Counted from the stretch's first letter, positions 1 to 8,873 are shown. The stretch is 64,000 nt of DNA from Bacteroidota bacterium (GCA_029974985.1 JARKQC010000087.1:22993-86992), one strand, 5' to 3'. The notes: a model not told the origin generated them from the letters alone. Numbers and translations are program-made.

Positions 1-378
1 CTCTGATAATATATTTTCGATTTTGCCGAATAAATCAGTTGATTTTTGTTCAATTTTAGGATTCTCTATTTGAGTAAAAATTCCATTTAAAATTTCTGTT
101 TTAACTTCTGGTGAAATTTCTGTTTTCTCTGATAATATATTTTCGATTTTGCCGAATAAATCAGTTGATTTTTTTTCAATTTGGGGATTTTCTTTTTGAG
201 TAAAAATTTCGTTTAAAATTTCTGTTTTAACTTCTGGTGAAATTTCTGTTTTCTCTGATAATATATGTTCGATTTTGCCTAATAAATCAGTTGATTTTTT
301 TTCAATTTGGGGATTTTCTTTTTGAGTAAAAATTTCGTTTAAAATTTCTATTTTAACTTCTGGTGAAATTTCTGTTTT
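1..378 (-). repeat. 126-bp in-frame tandem repeats, three copies visible
   Basis: The block beginning CTCTGATAATATAT starts at 1, 127 and 253, and its first four bases recur at 379 before the match is lost, giving an exact period of 126 bases (42 codons). Copies 1 and 2 are almost identical and copy 3 differs by a few substitutions, so the array looks recently expanded or homogenised. It may continue beyond the left edge. The unit is a multiple of three, so copy-number changes would keep the reading frame of the fliK-position gene. Confidence 0.93.
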
Positions 379-825
379 CTCTATGATTATATTTTTAATC
401 GAATTAACAATAGATTCCAAATTCAAGATTTCTTCTGGATTATTTTTTTCAATATCATTAACACTATTAATAATTTTATTGGGGTTGAATTTTAAAAATT
501 TTATATGATTTTTAATATTATTTTTAACTGCTAAAGGGATTTGATTAGAGGAAAATTTTTGTATAAAATTATTTAAAATCATAACAATATCATCATCAGA
601 AATATTTTCAGATGTATTATTATTTTGATTAGAAATATTAGTAATTGAAGCAGAATTATTTATTTCAGGTTGTGGATTTGCTGTTAAATTTGCAGTTTTA
701 AGTAAAAATTCAAAATCATTATTAGTATCATTAGCAACAATCAAACTATTTTTTGATTTAGTTAAATCAATGCTATTCGATAAAAACCCAAATAATTTTG
801 AATCATTAATATTCAAATTTTCCAT
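1..825 (-). CDS. Probable flagellar hook-length control protein (FliK position), C-terminus off the window
   Basis: The frame is open from an ATG at 825 (preceded by AAGGA about ten bases upstream) to the left edge, so at least 275 residues are present and the C-terminus is missing. The visible part is hydrophilic and rich in Asn, Lys, Glu and Ile, with no signal peptide or membrane segment. From about residue 149 it consists of 42-residue tandem repeats (cores such as LSEKTEISPEVKTEILNE and EKKSTDLFGKIE). It lies directly after fliJ and a motE-like gene in the flagellar operon, where fliK usually lies, and FliK proteins have long variable N-terminal regions, often repetitive. The diagnostic conserved FliK C-terminal domain cannot be seen, so the assignment rests on position and composition only. 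Confidence 0.5.
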   Translation of the reverse strand, partial: MENLNINDSKLFGFLSNSIDLTKSKNSLIVANDTNNDFEFLLKTANLTANPQPEINNSASITNISNQNNNTSENISDDDIVMILNNFIQKFSSNQIPLAVKNNIKNHIKFLKFNPNKIINSVNDIEKNNPEEILNLESIVNSIKNIIIEKTEISPEVKIEILNEIFTQKENPQIEKKSTDLLGKIEHILSEKTEISPEVKTEILNEIFTQKENPQIEKKSTDLFGKIENILSEKTEISPEVKTEILNGIFTQIENPKIEQKSTDLFGKIENILSE

Positions 826-858
826 AATTATGCATCCTTGCAAATTAAAATATATATT

Positions 859-1533
859 TTAAAAACTTCCTTGTAATAAGATATCAGCTGCCAATTCGGG
901 CTTTAAATATTCAAGAACTTTAGCCGCTTTTCGTGGTTGCATAAGTTTAATAATTTTAGCAACATCTTTTTTATTAGCCAAATTTTCGAGTATTTTAGCC
1001 ACTTCACTTGGAGCGGTATTATTATAAATTTTAGCAAATTGTATTAAATTTTTTTCAGTTAAAGAATCCTTTTTAATTGTGATTAGAGAATCTTTTGCCG
1101 CATATAATTTTTTATAATTTTGTAAATCTTCAAAATTACGGCTCATTAAATTTTTGATATTTGCAATAGAATCATTTATTTTGGATTCGTTTATATCTAA
1201 TTGAGTTATTCTTTTAGCTAATGCAACAATCGAATCATTATAAATTTTAATAATATTATTTTTATTATCAATACTATCAATAAGCATAGTATTCATACTT
1301 AATAATGAGTCATAAGGTATATTATCTGCAATTATTTTCTTTCTATTATTTTTTGCCAATAATGAATCTTGCGTTTTGGTAGAATCATTTTCTATCTTAT
1401 TTTTTGCAACTTTCTGCGGAGCAAAACCTAACAACTCGGGCTTAAAAAAATACACCCCTAATACAGTACCAATTATCAATACAAAAGTTGATAATATAAT
1501 CGCAATGGCAATAAATAATTGTTTAAAATCCAT
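859..1533 (-). CDS. MotE-like flagellar chaperone / MgtE-N-domain membrane protein
   Basis: A 224-residue protein with one N-terminal membrane segment (about residues 7-29), then a long coiled-coil-like stretch rich in Asp, Asn, Ser and Lys, and a C-terminal helical domain (about 165-220). That last part has the pattern of the MgtE N-terminal/MotE domain, with LAxIYNxxxPSEVAKILENL followed by KIIKLMQPRKAAKVLEYL. In other bacteria MotE stabilises the stator protein MotC, and members of the family are encoded next to fliJ. It starts two bases after fliJ ends, so the two are probably co-translated. I am fairly sure of the domain; the exact partner here is inferred. Confidence 0.7.
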   Translation of the reverse strand: MDFKQLFIAIAIILSTFVLIIGTVLGVYFFKPELLGFAPQKVAKNKIENDSTKTQDSLLAKNNRKKIIADNIPYDSLLSMNTMLIDSIDNKNNIIKIYNDSIVALAKRITQLDINESKINDSIANIKNLMSRNFEDLQNYKKLYAAKDSLITIKKDSLTEKNLIQFAKIYNNTAPSEVAKILENLANKKDVAKIIKLMQPRKAAKVLEYLKPELAADILLQGSF

Positions 1534-1535
1534 AA

Positions 1536-1982
1536 TTAATCATTATTTTCTTTATTTTTTTCTATACCTTTAATACCAATTTCATCAAGAAAAATACCTT
1601 CTTCTTTTCTGATTTCTTCTTTATAAGAACTTATTTTTTTCTCTTTCAATTTTTCTATAACTTTTTCATCTTTCATAGCTTCAGTAAGTTTAATTCTTCT
1701 AATATTTTCTATTTCAATAATTTGTTTTTTCTCATTTTCTAATTTCGAAATTTCTTCATCGAGAGAATTCAAATAATTATTTTTAGTTTGTAAATCACTT
1801 GCTTTCACTTTATTTTTACCTTGACTATAAATTTCCTTTTTTAATTGAATTAACTCATTTATTTTTTTTTCTTTTTCAATTCTTAATTTTACAACTTGAT
1901 TAAGTGCATCAATTGCTTGATTTACTTTATCTGCTCTATATTTAAGCACAGATTCTAATTTAAAACTAAACTTTTTTGCCAT
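1536..1982 (-). CDS. fliJ: Flagellar export chaperone FliJ
   Basis: 148 residues, almost wholly charged alpha-helix with heptad character. It begins MAKKFSFKLESVLKYRADKV, the typical FliJ opening in which the phrase F-x-L-E-x-V-L-x-Y-R recurs. FliJ is a cytoplasmic stalk of the flagellar type III export ATPase, linking FliI to FlhA. Its length matches the family (about 140-150). It lies between fliI and the motE-like gene. About 70 bases separate it from the fliI stop, a small break in an otherwise tightly packed operon. The sequence is too divergent for assignment by residues alone, but context makes the call secure. Confidence 0.85.
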   Translation of the reverse strand: MAKKFSFKLESVLKYRADKVNQAIDALNQVVKLRIEKEKKINELIQLKKEIYSQGKNKVKASDLQTKNNYLNSLDEEISKLENEKKQIIEIENIRRIKLTEAMKDEKVIEKLKEKKISSYKEEIRKEEGIFLDEIGIKGIEKNKENND

Positions 1983-2052
1983 TGAAATAATATCAATTTT
2001 TTAGTAAGAATTAATAATACAAATATAAGTTAAAAAAATACTATTTCGCTTA

Positions 2053-3423
2053 TTAATTCATATTCATTTTAGTTTTATATGCTTTCACATCTTTTATCGA
2101 AGCAATCTCAATAATTTGATTTACAGTATTTTCATAATCAGCGGCATCATCAACATATTGTTTTAAAAAATTATTAATAATATCATTAAATTGCACAGCT
2201 TTATCAGTTTTTGCATTAATACCTTGCTGATAAGCACCAACGCTAATTAAATCTTCTGCAGATTTATAAGTAGCTAACAATTCTTGTATAATTCTTGCGG
2301 CATTACCATGCTCTTTAGAAATCACATCGCCTCTTACACGGCTAATACTTTCGAGTACATCAATAGCGGGATAATGCCCTAACGAAGCTAATTTTCTTGA
2401 TAATACGATATGGCCATCTAAAATACCTCTTGCGGCATCAGCAATTGGCTCATTCATATCATCGCCTTCGACAAGCACAGTATATAATCCAGTAATTGAA
2501 CCAACTTCAGATGTACCTGCTCGTTCCATAGTTTTTTGTAAAATACTAAATACACTTGGTGTATATCCTTTCGTCGTAGGAGGCTCTCCAATAGTAAGTC
2601 CGACCTCACGTTGTGCCATCGCAAGGCGAGTAGCAGAGTCCATCATAAGCATTACATCTAAACCGCAATCACGAAAATATTCTGCAATAGTCGTTGCAAC
2701 AAGACCCGACTTCACTCTCACAAGTGGTGATGCATCGCTTGTAGCAACAATTACAACAGAACGTCTAAGACCTTCTTCGCCGAGATCTTTTTCGATAAAT
2801 TCTTTTACTTCTCTACCACGCTCACCAATCAAAGCGATAACATTAATATCGGCGGAAGTATTTCGAGCAATCATTCCTAAAAGAGTAGATTTACCGACGC
2901 CAGACCCTGCGAAAATACCAACTCTTTGTCCTTTTCCAAATGTAAGCATCCCATCAATAGCGCGTATTCCAGTGGAAATTGGTTCTTTAATTCTTTTTCT
3001 TAATAGTGGGTTTGGTGGAATAGCATATATTGACCTCTGTTCCGAGATATTTAAGTCTCCTAAACTGTCAATAGGATTTCCTAATCCGTCTAATACTCTT
3101 CCTAATAAATTATCACCAACTTTAACAGATAATTGTTTGCCAGTAGCAATTACTTCCATACCCGGAGAAATACTCGATACCTCGCCTAATGCCATAGATA
3201 ATATTTTATTACTTTCTTTAAAACCAACAATCTCAGATTTACATACTTCACTTCCAAATCTATCTCTTAAAAAACAAACTTCGCCAATAGGTGCTTTCGG
3301 ACCCTCACTTTCGAGAACAAGTCCAATTACTTTTTGAACACGTCCCCGCAAAACAATATTATTCGACTTACTGAATTTGTCGCTTAATTTTCGTTGTAAT
3401 ATTTCTATATCAAAATTATCCAA
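2053..3423 (-). CDS. fliI: Flagellum-specific ATP synthase/export ATPase FliI
   Basis: A 456-residue F1-beta-like ATPase that powers export of flagellar substrates. The P-loop GSGVGKST lies at about 173-180, the Walker B strand LDVMLMMDSATR at about 255-266, and the family hallmark GEPPTTKGYTPSVFS follows. An N-terminal beta-barrel domain (about 20-95) and a C-terminal helical domain complete the usual length. No ATG exists near the N-terminus; the frame opens with TTG at 3423, 12 bases after the fliH stop, which fits a coupled non-ATG start. Identity is very secure; only the exact start is less certain. Confidence 0.97.
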   Translation of the reverse strand: MDNFDIEILQRKLSDKFSKSNNIVLRGRVQKVIGLVLESEGPKAPIGEVCFLRDRFGSEVCKSEIVGFKESNKILSMALGEVSSISPGMEVIATGKQLSVKVGDNLLGRVLDGLGNPIDSLGDLNISEQRSIYAIPPNPLLRKRIKEPISTGIRAIDGMLTFGKGQRVGIFAGSGVGKSTLLGMIARNTSADINVIALIGERGREVKEFIEKDLGEEGLRRSVVIVATSDASPLVRVKSGLVATTIAEYFRDCGLDVMLMMDSATRLAMAQREVGLTIGEPPTTKGYTPSVFSILQKTMERAGTSEVGSITGLYTVLVEGDDMNEPIADAARGILDGHIVLSRKLASLGHYPAIDVLESISRVRGDVISKEHGNAARIIQELLATYKSAEDLISVGAYQQGINAKTDKAVQFNDIINNFLKQYVDDAADYENTVNQIIEIASIKDVKAYKTKMNMN

Positions 3424-3435
3424 TACTAATTACCA

Positions 3436-4197
3436 TTAATTATCACTAAAATTTTCGACAATTCTTTTCATTTGAGCTTCAATACTTGCGTCAATAATTC
3501 CCGCTGAGGTATGTAGTACGCATCCACCTTTTGATATTGTTGAATCCGGTAAAATATCAATTTTAATATTATTATTTTTATTTGAGATTAAACTGCTTTC
3601 TACAGAATTTAAAATTTCGACATCTTCTGGATTACAAAATATCTTAAAAATTGTATCTTCTTCAACTATTGCTATTGCCTTTTCTGCTTGTTTTAAAACT
3701 AAATCGGGCTTTACTTCTAATTCTGTATCAATAATATGCTTAGCTATCAAAACAGAAACCGGCAAAACAGTTTTTTTCAATAATTCAATTTGTGTAGTAT
3801 ATTCTTTTCTTAATTCGATGGCTAAATTATCAATTCGATGTATCCAATCTCTATATTTTTCATTTTCGTTTTGGCAAGTTATCTCTGTGATTTCTTTACC
3901 ATCGCTAAAACCTTTATCATAGGCTTTTTGAATTTCGATTTTAGCTTCTTCAATCGTCAAACTAGGTTCAACAACTTTTTTTAAAGATATTTGTACGGGC
4001 TGATTAGAGTCTGATATAATAAATTTTTCTGTAAAAACTGATTTTTTACCGAGTTGTCTTTTTTTAGAGATAATAGCGGAAGAAAAATTTCTTTCATTAA
4101 CCGAAGTATCCGACAAAACATCATAATCATAATCTTTTACAAGATTAACTTTTGCATTGCTTGTACTTCTCGGTATTTTTAAAATTATATCACTCAT
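3436..4197 (-). CDS. fliH: Flagellar assembly protein FliH
   Basis: 253 residues. The N-terminal third is charged and poorly conserved. A helical middle containing AYDKGFSDGKE is followed by a C-terminal domain of the FliH/HrpE type (about 150-245) with IAKHIIDTELEVKPDLVLKQ and a closing GGCVLHTSAGIIDASIEAQM that matches the family pattern G-G-x-x-x-x-T-x-x-G-x-I-D-A-x-x. FliH is a cytoplasmic regulator that holds FliI in check and docks it to the export gate and C-ring. It lies between fliG and fliI with gaps of about ten bases. Confidence 0.9.
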   Translation of the reverse strand: MSDIILKIPRSTSNAKVNLVKDYDYDVLSDTSVNERNFSSAIISKKRQLGKKSVFTEKFIISDSNQPVQISLKKVVEPSLTIEEAKIEIQKAYDKGFSDGKEITEITCQNENEKYRDWIHRIDNLAIELRKEYTTQIELLKKTVLPVSVLIAKHIIDTELEVKPDLVLKQAEKAIAIVEEDTIFKIFCNPEDVEILNSVESSLISNKNNNIKIDILPDSTISKGGCVLHTSAGIIDASIEAQMKRIVENFSDN

Positions 4198-4206
4198 TAA
4201 CTAATC

Positions 4207-5247
4207 CTATACAAATATATCTTCTTTACCACTACCGCTAATTGTAATTTCTTCATTTTCTTCAAGCTCTTTAACAATATCAACTATACGCATTTGTGCC
4301 GCTTCTACCTCTTTAAGTTTAACTGGCCCCATATATTCGAGTTCTTCTTTAACAACAGCAGAAGCTCGCTCTGACATATTTTTAAATATTTTATCTTTAA
4401 TTTTTTCATCAGCGACTTTAAGCGATAATGCGAGGTCTTTTTTATCAACATCTCTAAGTATTCTTTGAATACCTTTATCGTCAATTAATATTATATCTTC
4501 AAATAAGAACATTAAACGTTTAATTTCAACAGCCATTTCTGGTTTTTTATCTTCAATTTTTTCAAGTAAAGATTTTGCCATAGCATTATTACTTTTATTT
4601 AATATATTAGCGACAAGTTGCGAACCACCAGCTTGAGATAAATTTTGGGATAATGTTTGCTCGGCAATTTGGTCAACTACGTGTTCAATTTGCGAAACTA
4701 ATTGGGGTGATACTTTTCCTAAAGTAGCTATTCTCATAATAGATTCGATTCGGGTATCATCATTAAATTCTGCAATTACTTCAGCGGATTGGTCTGGCGG
4801 TAAATGCGAAAGAATAAGTGCTATTGTCTGAGGATGTTCTTTAGATAGAAAACTCGCAAGTTGTTGAGAATCAGATTTTTTAAGAATATTAAAACCACGA
4901 ATAGAAGTTAAGACTCTAATCTTTTCTACAATTTCTTTTGCTTTTTCATGCCCGTAAGATTTTTCTAAAATAATTTGAGCATATTCAAGCCCACCTTCGA
5001 CCATATAATTCTGTGCTGACATCAATTGATAAAATTCTTCGATTACAGAATCAACAATATCGGGCTGAATATCTTTCATATTAGTAATCTCTACTGCAAG
5101 AGATTCGACTTCTTTTATATCAAGTTCCTGAAAAATTTTAGCCGCAATATCAACATCAAGAGACATTAATAATACAGCCGCTTTTTGCTTTCCATTCAGG
5201 TCTTTTATATTTTTTATATTTCCTTCGTTTTCTATAACTTTCGACAT
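4207..5247 (-). CDS. fliG: Flagellar motor switch protein FliG
   Basis: 346 residues, the usual FliG length. FliG forms the top of the C-ring, binds FliF and generates torque against the stator. The N-terminal domain has the typical LNGKQKAAVLLMSLDVDIAA. The middle domain has the EHPQTIALILSHLPPDQSAEV signature (about 140-160). The C-terminal domain carries the charged torque helix around residues 270-300, including LRDVDKKDLALSLK, where conserved Arg/Asp/Lys residues of the FliG rotor face are present. It lies between fliF and fliH in the operon with a 29-base gap to the fliF start side. Confidence 0.97.
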   Translation of the reverse strand: MSKVIENEGNIKNIKDLNGKQKAAVLLMSLDVDIAAKIFQELDIKEVESLAVEITNMKDIQPDIVDSVIEEFYQLMSAQNYMVEGGLEYAQIILEKSYGHEKAKEIVEKIRVLTSIRGFNILKKSDSQQLASFLSKEHPQTIALILSHLPPDQSAEVIAEFNDDTRIESIMRIATLGKVSPQLVSQIEHVVDQIAEQTLSQNLSQAGGSQLVANILNKSNNAMAKSLLEKIEDKKPEMAVEIKRLMFLFEDIILIDDKGIQRILRDVDKKDLALSLKVADEKIKDKIFKNMSERASAVVKEELEYMGPVKLKEVEAAQMRIVDIVKELEENEEITISGSGKEDIFV

Positions 5248-5276
5248 AATATTTAATTTTTGATATTTATTATTAA

Positions 5277-7034
5277 TTATTTTCTTTCATCGTCTGGAGT
5301 CTGTGAAATAATATTTCTTAATAGCTTAACTGCTTCTACCACATTGTTATCAATATATTCTTGAACGTTATTTTTTATTTCTAATTTCATCATATTTTCT
5401 TCATCAAGTTCTATATTATGCGATGATAATGTACTGCGTTTAGCAGCAAGACCTTTTTTGATTTTTGTACCACTACCTGTGTCTAAAATAAATTCATCTG
5501 TTTCATTCAATCCACTACGCGAATCTCCTTCCAATAATAATTGGTCTGGTAATTCCGAAGGTAAAAGCATTAAATTATCTGTAAAATTCAAGTCTTCTAC
5601 CATTTGTTGCTGCTGAGTTTCGCTGTCTAAATCAACAGAAAATTCTGCTTTTCCGGGTAATTCAAGAGCTATTCTAACTTTTTCTCTAATAAATTTAGAT
5701 TGCATAAACTTATACATCAAAAATATCGTAATTAATATAATACCAATTAGCACAAATAATTTTTGATTATCTGGATTTTCATGCCATTTGAGTACTGGTT
5801 TTGTATCAAAATCAAACTCATCAAAATTAGTATCAAACTGTACATTTGTAACAGTAATTTGATCATTACGCTCGGGATTATATCCTACAGCATTTTTAAT
5901 TATATCAGTTAGTTTTTGTATTTCCTCATCTGTTCGTGGCAAATATGTAACTGTTTTTACTCCATTCGAATCAATAATTTTAGGAATGCTATTAATCATA
6001 GCCGCTACCGATAATCTTTTGATGCCGCCTACATTATGAGAAATATGCTCTACAACTTGCGAAATTTCATAATTTTGTATAACATTTGATTGATTTCTAT
6101 CAGAATTAACCCCCGTATAATTTAATGAATCTGTTGTTTTACTTGTTTCGAGAATTGTCTGCTCGCTTCTAATAACTTGTCTATCAGGGTCAAAATCAGT
6201 TTTGGTTTGGTCTATTTTAGTAAAATCTAATTCTGCATTAAGCCTAACATTTGCATTACCAATACCAAGTACATTATCAAGCATTGTTTGTGCTTTATTT
6301 GTCAAATATTCCTCAACGGATTTTTGTTGATCATATTGTTGTGCAGTTAATCCAGCAACGGTATTAACATTAATTTCTGGAACGGATAATAATTTACCTT
6401 TATGGTCAATAACAGACACATTATTTGTAGATAATCCTTCAATGCTTGAAGCAACCAATGTTTGGATACCTTCGACAGTTTTTTGGCTAAGATTTCTACC
6501 CGAGTTTAATTGCAATGTTACAGAAGCCGTAGGATCTTTCTGGTCTTTAATAAAAAGCGCTCTTTCAGGGATTACAATATGAACTCTTGCTTTTTTAACC
6601 TCATCTAAAGCTGAAATTGTTTTTGAAAGTTCACCTTCTAATGCACGTTTGTAATTTAATTTTTGAACAAATTCCGACATACCAAGATTCGTTTTATCGA
6701 ATAATTCATAACCAACGACGCTCGACTCGGGCAATCCCTGCGAAGCAAGTGATATTCTCGTATCCATTACTTTATCTTTTTCAACAAGTATCGTACTTCC
6801 ATTATCTTTTAATTCATACCCTATTTTATTTTCTTTTAGGATTTCGACTATTTTACCAGCATCTCCTTGTTCTAATCCAGAGAAAAGAACTTCGCGTTCC
6901 TTCAATGCACCGTTCATAAAAAAGTACATTAATAATGCTATGACTAATGCTGGAATTGTAAAAATTACAATTTTTTGTACTAAACCTAATTTGTTATAAA
7001 ATGTTTTTACCTGAGCCTGAATATTATCAGCCAT
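5277..7034 (-). CDS. fliF: Flagellar MS-ring protein FliF
   Basis: 585 residues. FliF forms the membrane MS-ring on which the flagellum is built. One membrane segment lies near residues 22-45, then a periplasmic part with the YscJ/FliF ring-building motifs (LFSGLEQGDAGKIVEILKEN; KVMDTRISLASQGLPES; KARVHIVIPERALF), and a second membrane segment at about 425-450. The cytoplasmic C-terminus after that contains the FliG-binding end, which finishes with VKLLRNIISQTPDDERK. Length and layout are normal for the family. It is followed by fliG as in most flagellar operons. Confidence 0.97.
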   Translation of the reverse strand: MADNIQAQVKTFYNKLGLVQKIVIFTIPALVIALLMYFFMNGALKEREVLFSGLEQGDAGKIVEILKENKIGYELKDNGSTILVEKDKVMDTRISLASQGLPESSVVGYELFDKTNLGMSEFVQKLNYKRALEGELSKTISALDEVKKARVHIVIPERALFIKDQKDPTASVTLQLNSGRNLSQKTVEGIQTLVASSIEGLSTNNVSVIDHKGKLLSVPEINVNTVAGLTAQQYDQQKSVEEYLTNKAQTMLDNVLGIGNANVRLNAELDFTKIDQTKTDFDPDRQVIRSEQTILETSKTTDSLNYTGVNSDRNQSNVIQNYEISQVVEHISHNVGGIKRLSVAAMINSIPKIIDSNGVKTVTYLPRTDEEIQKLTDIIKNAVGYNPERNDQITVTNVQFDTNFDEFDFDTKPVLKWHENPDNQKLFVLIGIILITIFLMYKFMQSKFIREKVRIALELPGKAEFSVDLDSETQQQQMVEDLNFTDNLMLLPSELPDQLLLEGDSRSGLNETDEFILDTGSGTKIKKGLAAKRSTLSSHNIELDEENMMKLEIKNNVQEYIDNNVVEAVKLLRNIISQTPDDERK

Positions 7035-7072
7035 TTTTTCTTACCTATATTAGAATTTTCAACTTTAAAAAA

Positions 7073-7510
7073 TTAACTTTGCATTCTACTTACTTCTCTA
7101 TACAAATCCAAACCTTTATTACGTAATTCCATTAATAATTGAAATGATGTTTTTGCTTTATTTGCCGCAATCATAACATCGTGAATATCAATTGGCTCGC
7201 CTTTAATGAACATATCAGTTTTATTACCCGCATCTAATTGCATATCATTAACATCATTTATTAATTCTTTAACAAATGTGCCAAAGCTATTTTCATTATT
7301 TATTGGTTTCGAGCTATATGAAGATTGTGGCGATTCAACATTAATTTCTGGATATTTAACGCCAATATCGGCTGAATTTTGATTTGATTTGAAATTTTCT
7401 AAAATTTCAGAGAAGGCATTTATATCGCCTAAATGCTCTACATCTGCTAATGAGTTATTAGAATTACCCGTAATAATTCCAATACTTGACTTTATTCCAT
7501 CAATATTCAT
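7073..7510 (-). CDS. fliE: Flagellar hook-basal body complex protein FliE
   Basis: 145 residues. FliE connects the MS-ring to the proximal rod and is exported early. The C-terminal half has the family core, with FVKELINDVNDMQLDAGNKT, DIHDVMIAANKAKTSFQLL and ending with LRNKGLDLYREVSRMQ. Ordinary FliE is about 100 residues; this one has about 50 additional N-terminal residues that are polar and Ser/Asn-rich. The gene stands immediately upstream of fliF, as usual. Confidence 0.92.
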   Translation of the reverse strand: MNIDGIKSSIGIITGNSNNSLADVEHLGDINAFSEILENFKSNQNSADIGVKYPEINVESPQSSYSSKPINNENSFGTFVKELINDVNDMQLDAGNKTDMFIKGEPIDIHDVMIAANKAKTSFQLLMELRNKGLDLYREVSRMQS

Positions 7511-7552
7511 TTGTGAATCCTTTCATAAAATTATACTAAAAGCCGTCCTAGC

Positions 7553-7825
7553 TTATATTTTACTATCAAAAATTGTACCTTTTTCAGCAGTACTTTCTTT
7601 GATTTTTCCATTATGAGTAAATACTTCGTGACTCATAATTCTATTTGTATTTTCTGGAAACATTGTTGCAAAAAATACTCTTTCTTTGTTTGTTATAATT
7701 TGATTTTTATGTAAATCATTATTTATTGTTAAATTTTTATTCGAGTTTGCAATTTCTTTTGGCGTTTTTTTTATTGCATTTATAGAACCATAAGCTCTAT
7801 GTAAATTCAATGTATTTATTCTCAT
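7553..7825 (-). CDS. Unrecognised 90-residue protein in the flagellar rod operon
   Basis: A small basic protein with no signal peptide or membrane helix. The N-terminal 50 residues are polar, and a compact C-terminal segment (about 50-90) reads FFATMFPENTNRIMSHEVF and ends near GTIFDSKI. It sits between flgC and fliE with gaps of 15 and 42 bases, so it is part of the operon and probably expressed with it. Flagellar operons usually have nothing between flgC and fliE. I do not recognise the family. The ATG at 7825 is used because it follows the flgC stop closely. Confidence 0.7.
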   Translation of the reverse strand: MRINTLNLHRAYGSINAIKKTPKEIANSNKNLTINNDLHKNQIITNKERVFFATMFPENTNRIMSHEVFTHNGKIKESTAEKGTIFDSKI

Positions 7826-7840
7826 TTATTATCTATCCTA

Positions 7841-8326
7841 TTATATTTCAAGTGAATATTTGGCAATACTTTTTGCCGACTCCACTACTTGAGTATTTGC
7901 TTCAAAAGCTCGTTGAGCGGAAATCATCTCGACCATTTCTGTTACAACATTAATATTTGGATATTCAACATATCCGTCCTCACGAGCATCGGGGTGGCTT
8001 GGGTCATATACTATTCTTGGTGGCGAATTATCTTTAACCACTTCACTTTGAATTATATGATTATTATAATTTTCTGTCAAACCTTCAATATTTTTACCAT
8101 GTGTGTTTTTTGTTCCAAATAGTAAAATTTGTTCTTGCAATTCATTATCAAAATTACTTGCGGAAAGATCACGGACTACAACTGTTTCACGCTGATAGAC
8201 CTTTCCATCGCTACTTTTTGTTGTATTTACATTTGCAATATTATTCGCTACTGCAGATAATCTTTTTCTTTGAAGCGACATTCCTTGTCCGCTTATATCA
8301 AAAGATGCAAATATATTTTCAGCCAT
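7841..8326 (-). CDS. flgC: Flagellar basal-body rod protein FlgC
   Basis: 161 residues; a proximal rod subunit exported through the flagellar apparatus. The N-terminal rod motif (LSAVANNIANVNTTKS, about residues 24-39) and the C-terminal helix (VVTEMVEMISAQRAFEANTQ, about 128-147) are both typical, and the two pair as coiled coil in the rod. Family members usually have about 135-150 residues, so this one is marginally long, with a slightly larger central loop. It follows flgB by 34 bases. Confidence 0.95.
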   Translation of the reverse strand: MAENIFASFDISGQGMSLQRKRLSAVANNIANVNTTKSSDGKVYQRETVVVRDLSASNFDNELQEQILLFGTKNTHGKNIEGLTENYNNHIIQSEVVKDNSPPRIVYDPSHPDAREDGYVEYPNINVVTEMVEMISAQRAFEANTQVVESAKSIAKYSLEI

Positions 8327-8360
8327 TTTTTCCCTATATGGTTAATATTCTACAAATTAT

Positions 8361-8786
8361 TTATTGATTTTGTTGCCCTGTTATCGAAGAGCTTAATCCT
8401 TTAAAATATCTTGATAACATTTGTGAGGCAAAACGCGCCCTAATCTGATTTTGTGCCAAGTCGCTCATTTCTCTATCAATATTTACACTATTATCGCCCG
8501 ACATATAAATTTCACCTTCGGGAATTTTTGCTTTGTATGTGTCAATTTCTATATTTGCAAGCGTTTTATCTCCAAGTGGTAAATGGAAATTGTGATTATT
8601 TATTCCTTTTAATGCTTCTTGTTGATTGCGAAATTCATCTTCAAATCTTACTTTCTCGGGTTTGTAACCGGGTGTATTTACATTTGCAATATTTTTTGAG
8701 ATTGTCTTTTGTCTTAGTGCATAAGCGTCAAGTGCCGCATTCATCAGAGGCACTCTTTCTTTAAACAAATGATTCTTTACAAGCAT
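8361..8786 (-). CDS. flgB: Flagellar basal-body rod protein FlgB
   Basis: First gene of the flagellar operon. FlgB is a proximal rod subunit. The rod signature is present as AYALRQKTISKNIANVNTPG followed by YKPEKVRFEDEF, and the C-terminal part (DREMSDLAQNQIRARFASQM) is also typical. The frame extends to a TTG at 8798, but I prefer the ATG at 8786: a GGTGA ribosome-binding sequence lies five to six bases ahead of it, and the protein then starts MLVKNHLFKERVP, giving about 141 residues. A sigma-54-like promoter lies about 35-50 bases upstream. Confidence 0.95.
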   Translation of the reverse strand: MLVKNHLFKERVPLMNAALDAYALRQKTISKNIANVNTPGYKPEKVRFEDEFRNQQEALKGINNHNFHLPLGDKTLANIEIDTYKAKIPEGEIYMSGDNSVNIDREMSDLAQNQIRARFASQMLSRYFKGLSSSITGQQNQ

Positions 8787-8820
8787 AATATTCACCAATT
8801 TTTATTGTTTTGCTGTTATA

Positions 8821-8837
8821 TTCAATTACAGTGCCAA
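8821..8837 (-). promoter_or_regulatory. Sigma-54 (RpoN)-type -24/-12 promoter upstream of flgB
   Basis: Read on the minus strand the site is TTGGCACTGTAATTGAA: TGGCAC, five bases, then TTGAA. The RpoN consensus is TGGCAC-N5-TTGCW, so only one of the defined positions (the C of TTGC) differs. The transcription start would fall near 8810, leaving a leader of about 25 bases that contains the GGTGA ribosome-binding site of flgB. Rod and basal-body operons are sigma-54-dependent in several flagellated phyla. No rpoN or activator gene is in the window. Confidence 0.65.
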
Positions 8838-8873
8838 TTTTTTTGTTCTCTAAAAAAAGTGGGTAATTGGTAG

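Noticed and set aside
1..378. Regular repeats at the left edge as a CRISPR array
   Set aside because: The units are 126 bp, contiguous, nearly identical along their whole length and in frame with a protein; there are no unique spacers.
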